7,700 nucleotides of DNA from Gammaproteobacteria bacterium (GTDB lineage Bacteria > Pseudomonadota > Gammaproteobacteria > Steroidobacterales > Steroidobacteraceae). Below, piece after piece: positions 5,962-7,700 of this stretch. The stretch is from contig JAURMS010000233.1 in assembly GCA_030830595.1 (NCBI GenBank), positions 1 to 7,700 of the forward strand. The letters run 5' to 3'. Each line of letters starts with the position of its first letter. Positions within the stretch are counted from its first letter, which is position 1. The position numbers were made by a program, and so were the translations under genes. A model generated the notes under the pieces. The model did not search any database, was not told the origin of the DNA, and saw nothing but the letters and a program-made list of their open reading frames with translations.

Positions 5962-7700
5962 ATGAGCAGGTCTTTGAAGAACGAGGTGCGTTCCATCCTC
6001 GCGTTGAGTGTTGCGACACTGGCCCTCTCGCCGATGGCGCTCGCGCAGGTCGACGAGACACAAACCACCAACGATACGGCGGCCGAGGAGGAAGAAGCGG
6101 AGTTTCAGGAGGTGGTGGTCACGGGCTCGCGCATCAAGCGCAACGAGTTCACCAGCCCGGCCCCGATCCAGGTCATTACAGCCGAGCGCAGCCAGCTCGC
6201 CGGCCTGCTCTCCACCGAAGAAATCCTGAGGAACTCCACCGTGGCCTCCGGCCAGCAGGTCAACGACTCGTTCTCGGGCTTCATCACCGACGGCGGCCCG
6301 GGCGCCAACACCATCTCGCTGCGTGGCCTCGGCGCCAACCGCACGCTGGTGCTGGTCAACGGCAAGCGCTGGACGCCTTCCGGCGTGCAGGGTTTCACCA
6401 ACTCCGTGGACCTCTCGGCCATCCCCTCCACCATCATCGGCCGTATTGAGATTCTGAAGGACGGAGCCTCCTCCATCTACGGCGCCGACGCGGTGGCCGG
6501 CGTGGTCAACGTAATAACCAAGGAATCCCTCGACGGTTTCCAGCTCAATGCCTCCGGCCAGGCGACTGACAACGGCGGTGGCGAGCGCTGGACCTTCGAC
6601 GGGTCATTCGGCAAGGTCTTCGATCGCGGCTCGTTCTCTATCTCGGCCCAGTACGCCGAGCAACAGGAACTGGTCGCGGCCGATCGCAAGTGGGCCTCGT
6701 GCAATAGGATTCCGCGCTACACCGACCAGGTGAATTACTACCCGGGCAGTCCCGCGACTGGAACCCAGGTTGGTGACGGGGTGATAGACAACCGCGACCC
6801 AGTCACCGGGGAGCCACTGTGCTTCGGTACCATTTACGGTTTGGCCAGTACAGCCTTAGGTTTCTTGCGCTACGAGCCGAGCCTGACTTCGGCGTTCGAC
6901 ACCTCGAATCCCGCTTATGATCCGCGGGTCGCGGCATTCTCTGCTCTATCCGGAGCGGACTTTGCCAGGTATACCCGCTATCCCGTGAATGGTCTAAGCG
7001 CCGTGTCGTACCCACTGCTGTCGTCCAACAACACGTCCTGCCCCACAGCGAACCCCGGGTGCGATCCCTTTACGACTTTCAGGCCGATCAGGCCGCTGTA
7101 CGACAACGATGGCGCCTTTTACCGGGATGAATTGAGCCCGAACGTGGCCATGATCCAGACCCCCAACAAGCGCATATCGCTTACCTCCCTCGGACAGATG
7201 GATTTCGACCTTTTTGGCGGCACTACCACCGCCTACTACGAACTCTTTTACAATGAACGGTCGACCGAGTCTTCGGGTGGCTATCGTCAGTTGTTCCCGC
7301 TGTACTACCCGGTTACCTATGAATGGTTGACGGATGCAACGGGCACCGTACCTTTCGGCCTCAACCCTTTTAATCCCTTCTCGGAGTTTATTTTTTATCG
7401 CGGAAGCCTTAACGACGGCCTGGCGCAGCCAGTGGTAATGAGTTGGAATTTACAGGATCCCAATTCTTATATTGATGTCGAGCGTTATAATGCTTACATC
7501 GGTTTGAAGGGGGACTTAACTGGATCGTGGGACTACGAACTCAATATCGGGTACGGCCGATCCAAGGGAACCTACCGGAAAGAGCAATGGCTGGATGACC
7601 GAGTCTTTGCGGCAACAAACAGGATAGTTACGAGACCCGACGGAAGCGTCACCTGTGACGACTCCGCTCTTGCTGAGTTCGCAGACTGCGTGCCGCTGAA
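5962..7700 (+). CDS. TonB-dependent outer-membrane receptor, N-terminal part (3' end outside window)
   Basis: The frame stays open from the ATG at 5962 to the window edge: 579 residues with no stop, so perhaps the first 60% of the protein. Residues 1-29 are a signal peptide (ending PMALA before Q). A short acidic linker (AAEEEEAEF) leads to EVVVTGSRIKR at 50-60, the TonB-box/plug entry typical of Xanthomonadales-type receptors. The plug follows (SPAPIQVITAE, ISLRGLGANRTLVLVNGKR, IEILKDGASSIYGADAVAGVV), all standard plug motifs, ending near residue 190. Barrel strands and long loops then begin, with cysteine pairs likely to be loop disulphides: C247/C287, C360/C367 and C565/C576, the last in CVPL. 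The protein imports a scarce ligand across the outer membrane using TonB energy. The ligand is not readable here; peptides, sugars or metal chelates are possible. No N-terminal signalling or carboxypeptidase-like extension is present. Third-position GC falls in the barrel half. Confidence 0.93.
   Translation, partial: MSRSLKNEVRSILALSVATLALSPMALAQVDETQTTNDTAAEEEEAEFQEVVVTGSRIKRNEFTSPAPIQVITAERSQLAGLLSTEEILRNSTVASGQQVNDSFSGFITDGGPGANTISLRGLGANRTLVLVNGKRWTPSGVQGFTNSVDLSAIPSTIIGRIEILKDGASSIYGADAVAGVVNVITKESLDGFQLNASGQATDNGGGERWTFDGSFGKVFDRGSFSISAQYAEQQELVAADRKWASCNRIPRYTDQVNYYPGSPATGTQVGDGVIDNRDPVTGEPLCFGTIYGLASTALGFLRYEPSLTSAFDTSNPAYDPRVAAFSALSGADFARYTRYPVNGLSAVSYPLLSSNNTSCPTANPGCDPFTTFRPIRPLYDNDGAFYRDELSPNVAMIQTPNKRISLTSLGQMDFDLFGGTTTAYYELFYNERSTESSGGYRQLFPLYYPVTYEWLTDATGTVPFGLNPFNPFSEFIFYRGSLNDGLAQPVVMSWNLQDPNSYIDVERYNAYIGLKGDLTGSWDYELNIGYGRSKGTYRKEQWLDDRVFAATNRIVTRPDGSVTCDDSALAEFADCVPL

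Overview
The window is GC-rich and densely coded. It most likely comes from the chromosome of a free-living gammaproteobacterium of the Xanthomonadales/Lysobacter type or a close relative. This is inferred from three things: a TonB-dependent receptor with the EVVVTGSRIKR plug start and a partial CVPL motif, periplasmic M13 and S9 peptidases with Sec signal peptides, and strong G/C preference at third codon positions. No phage, insertion sequence, CRISPR array, tRNA or rRNA was seen, and no gap between genes exceeds about 165 bp.

Layout from left to right: (1) the 3' end of an unidentified plus-strand gene (to 144). It converges, with 3 bp between stop codons, on (2) a small minus-strand zinc-ribbon-like protein (148-426), which lies just downstream of (3) a minus-strand DUF819-family membrane protein (479-1657). 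The two are probably one operon. (4) A divergent 103-bp spacer precedes a plus-strand secreted M13 metallopeptidase (1761-3818), which converges, with 6 bp between stops, on (5) a minus-strand secreted S9 prolyl-oligopeptidase-family serine peptidase (3825-5798). (6) A 163-bp divergent regulatory spacer precedes a plus-strand TonB-dependent receptor (5962 to beyond 7700, cut by the window edge).

Taken together, the right-hand five kilobases look like a peptide or protein scavenging neighbourhood. It has two exported peptidases with different mechanisms (zinc endopeptidase and serine exo/oligopeptidase) beside an outer-membrane receptor, and further away an inner-membrane carrier of unknown substrate. 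This grouping is inferred from gene order only.

The most noteworthy non-coding signals are as follows. Both convergent junctions carry a perfect 10-11 bp stem with a 5-nt loop, buried in the last codons of the plus-strand gene and about 30 nt past the minus-strand stop. A good U-tract intrinsic terminator sits antisense inside the zinc-ribbon gene. The heptamer CTGTCTC occurs three times in the S9/TonB-receptor spacer. An 8-G tract lies at the start of the zinc-ribbon gene. Third-position GC drops sharply inside the TonB receptor. I found no convincing new multi-gene system; the region is mostly ordinary, with interesting transcript-end architecture.
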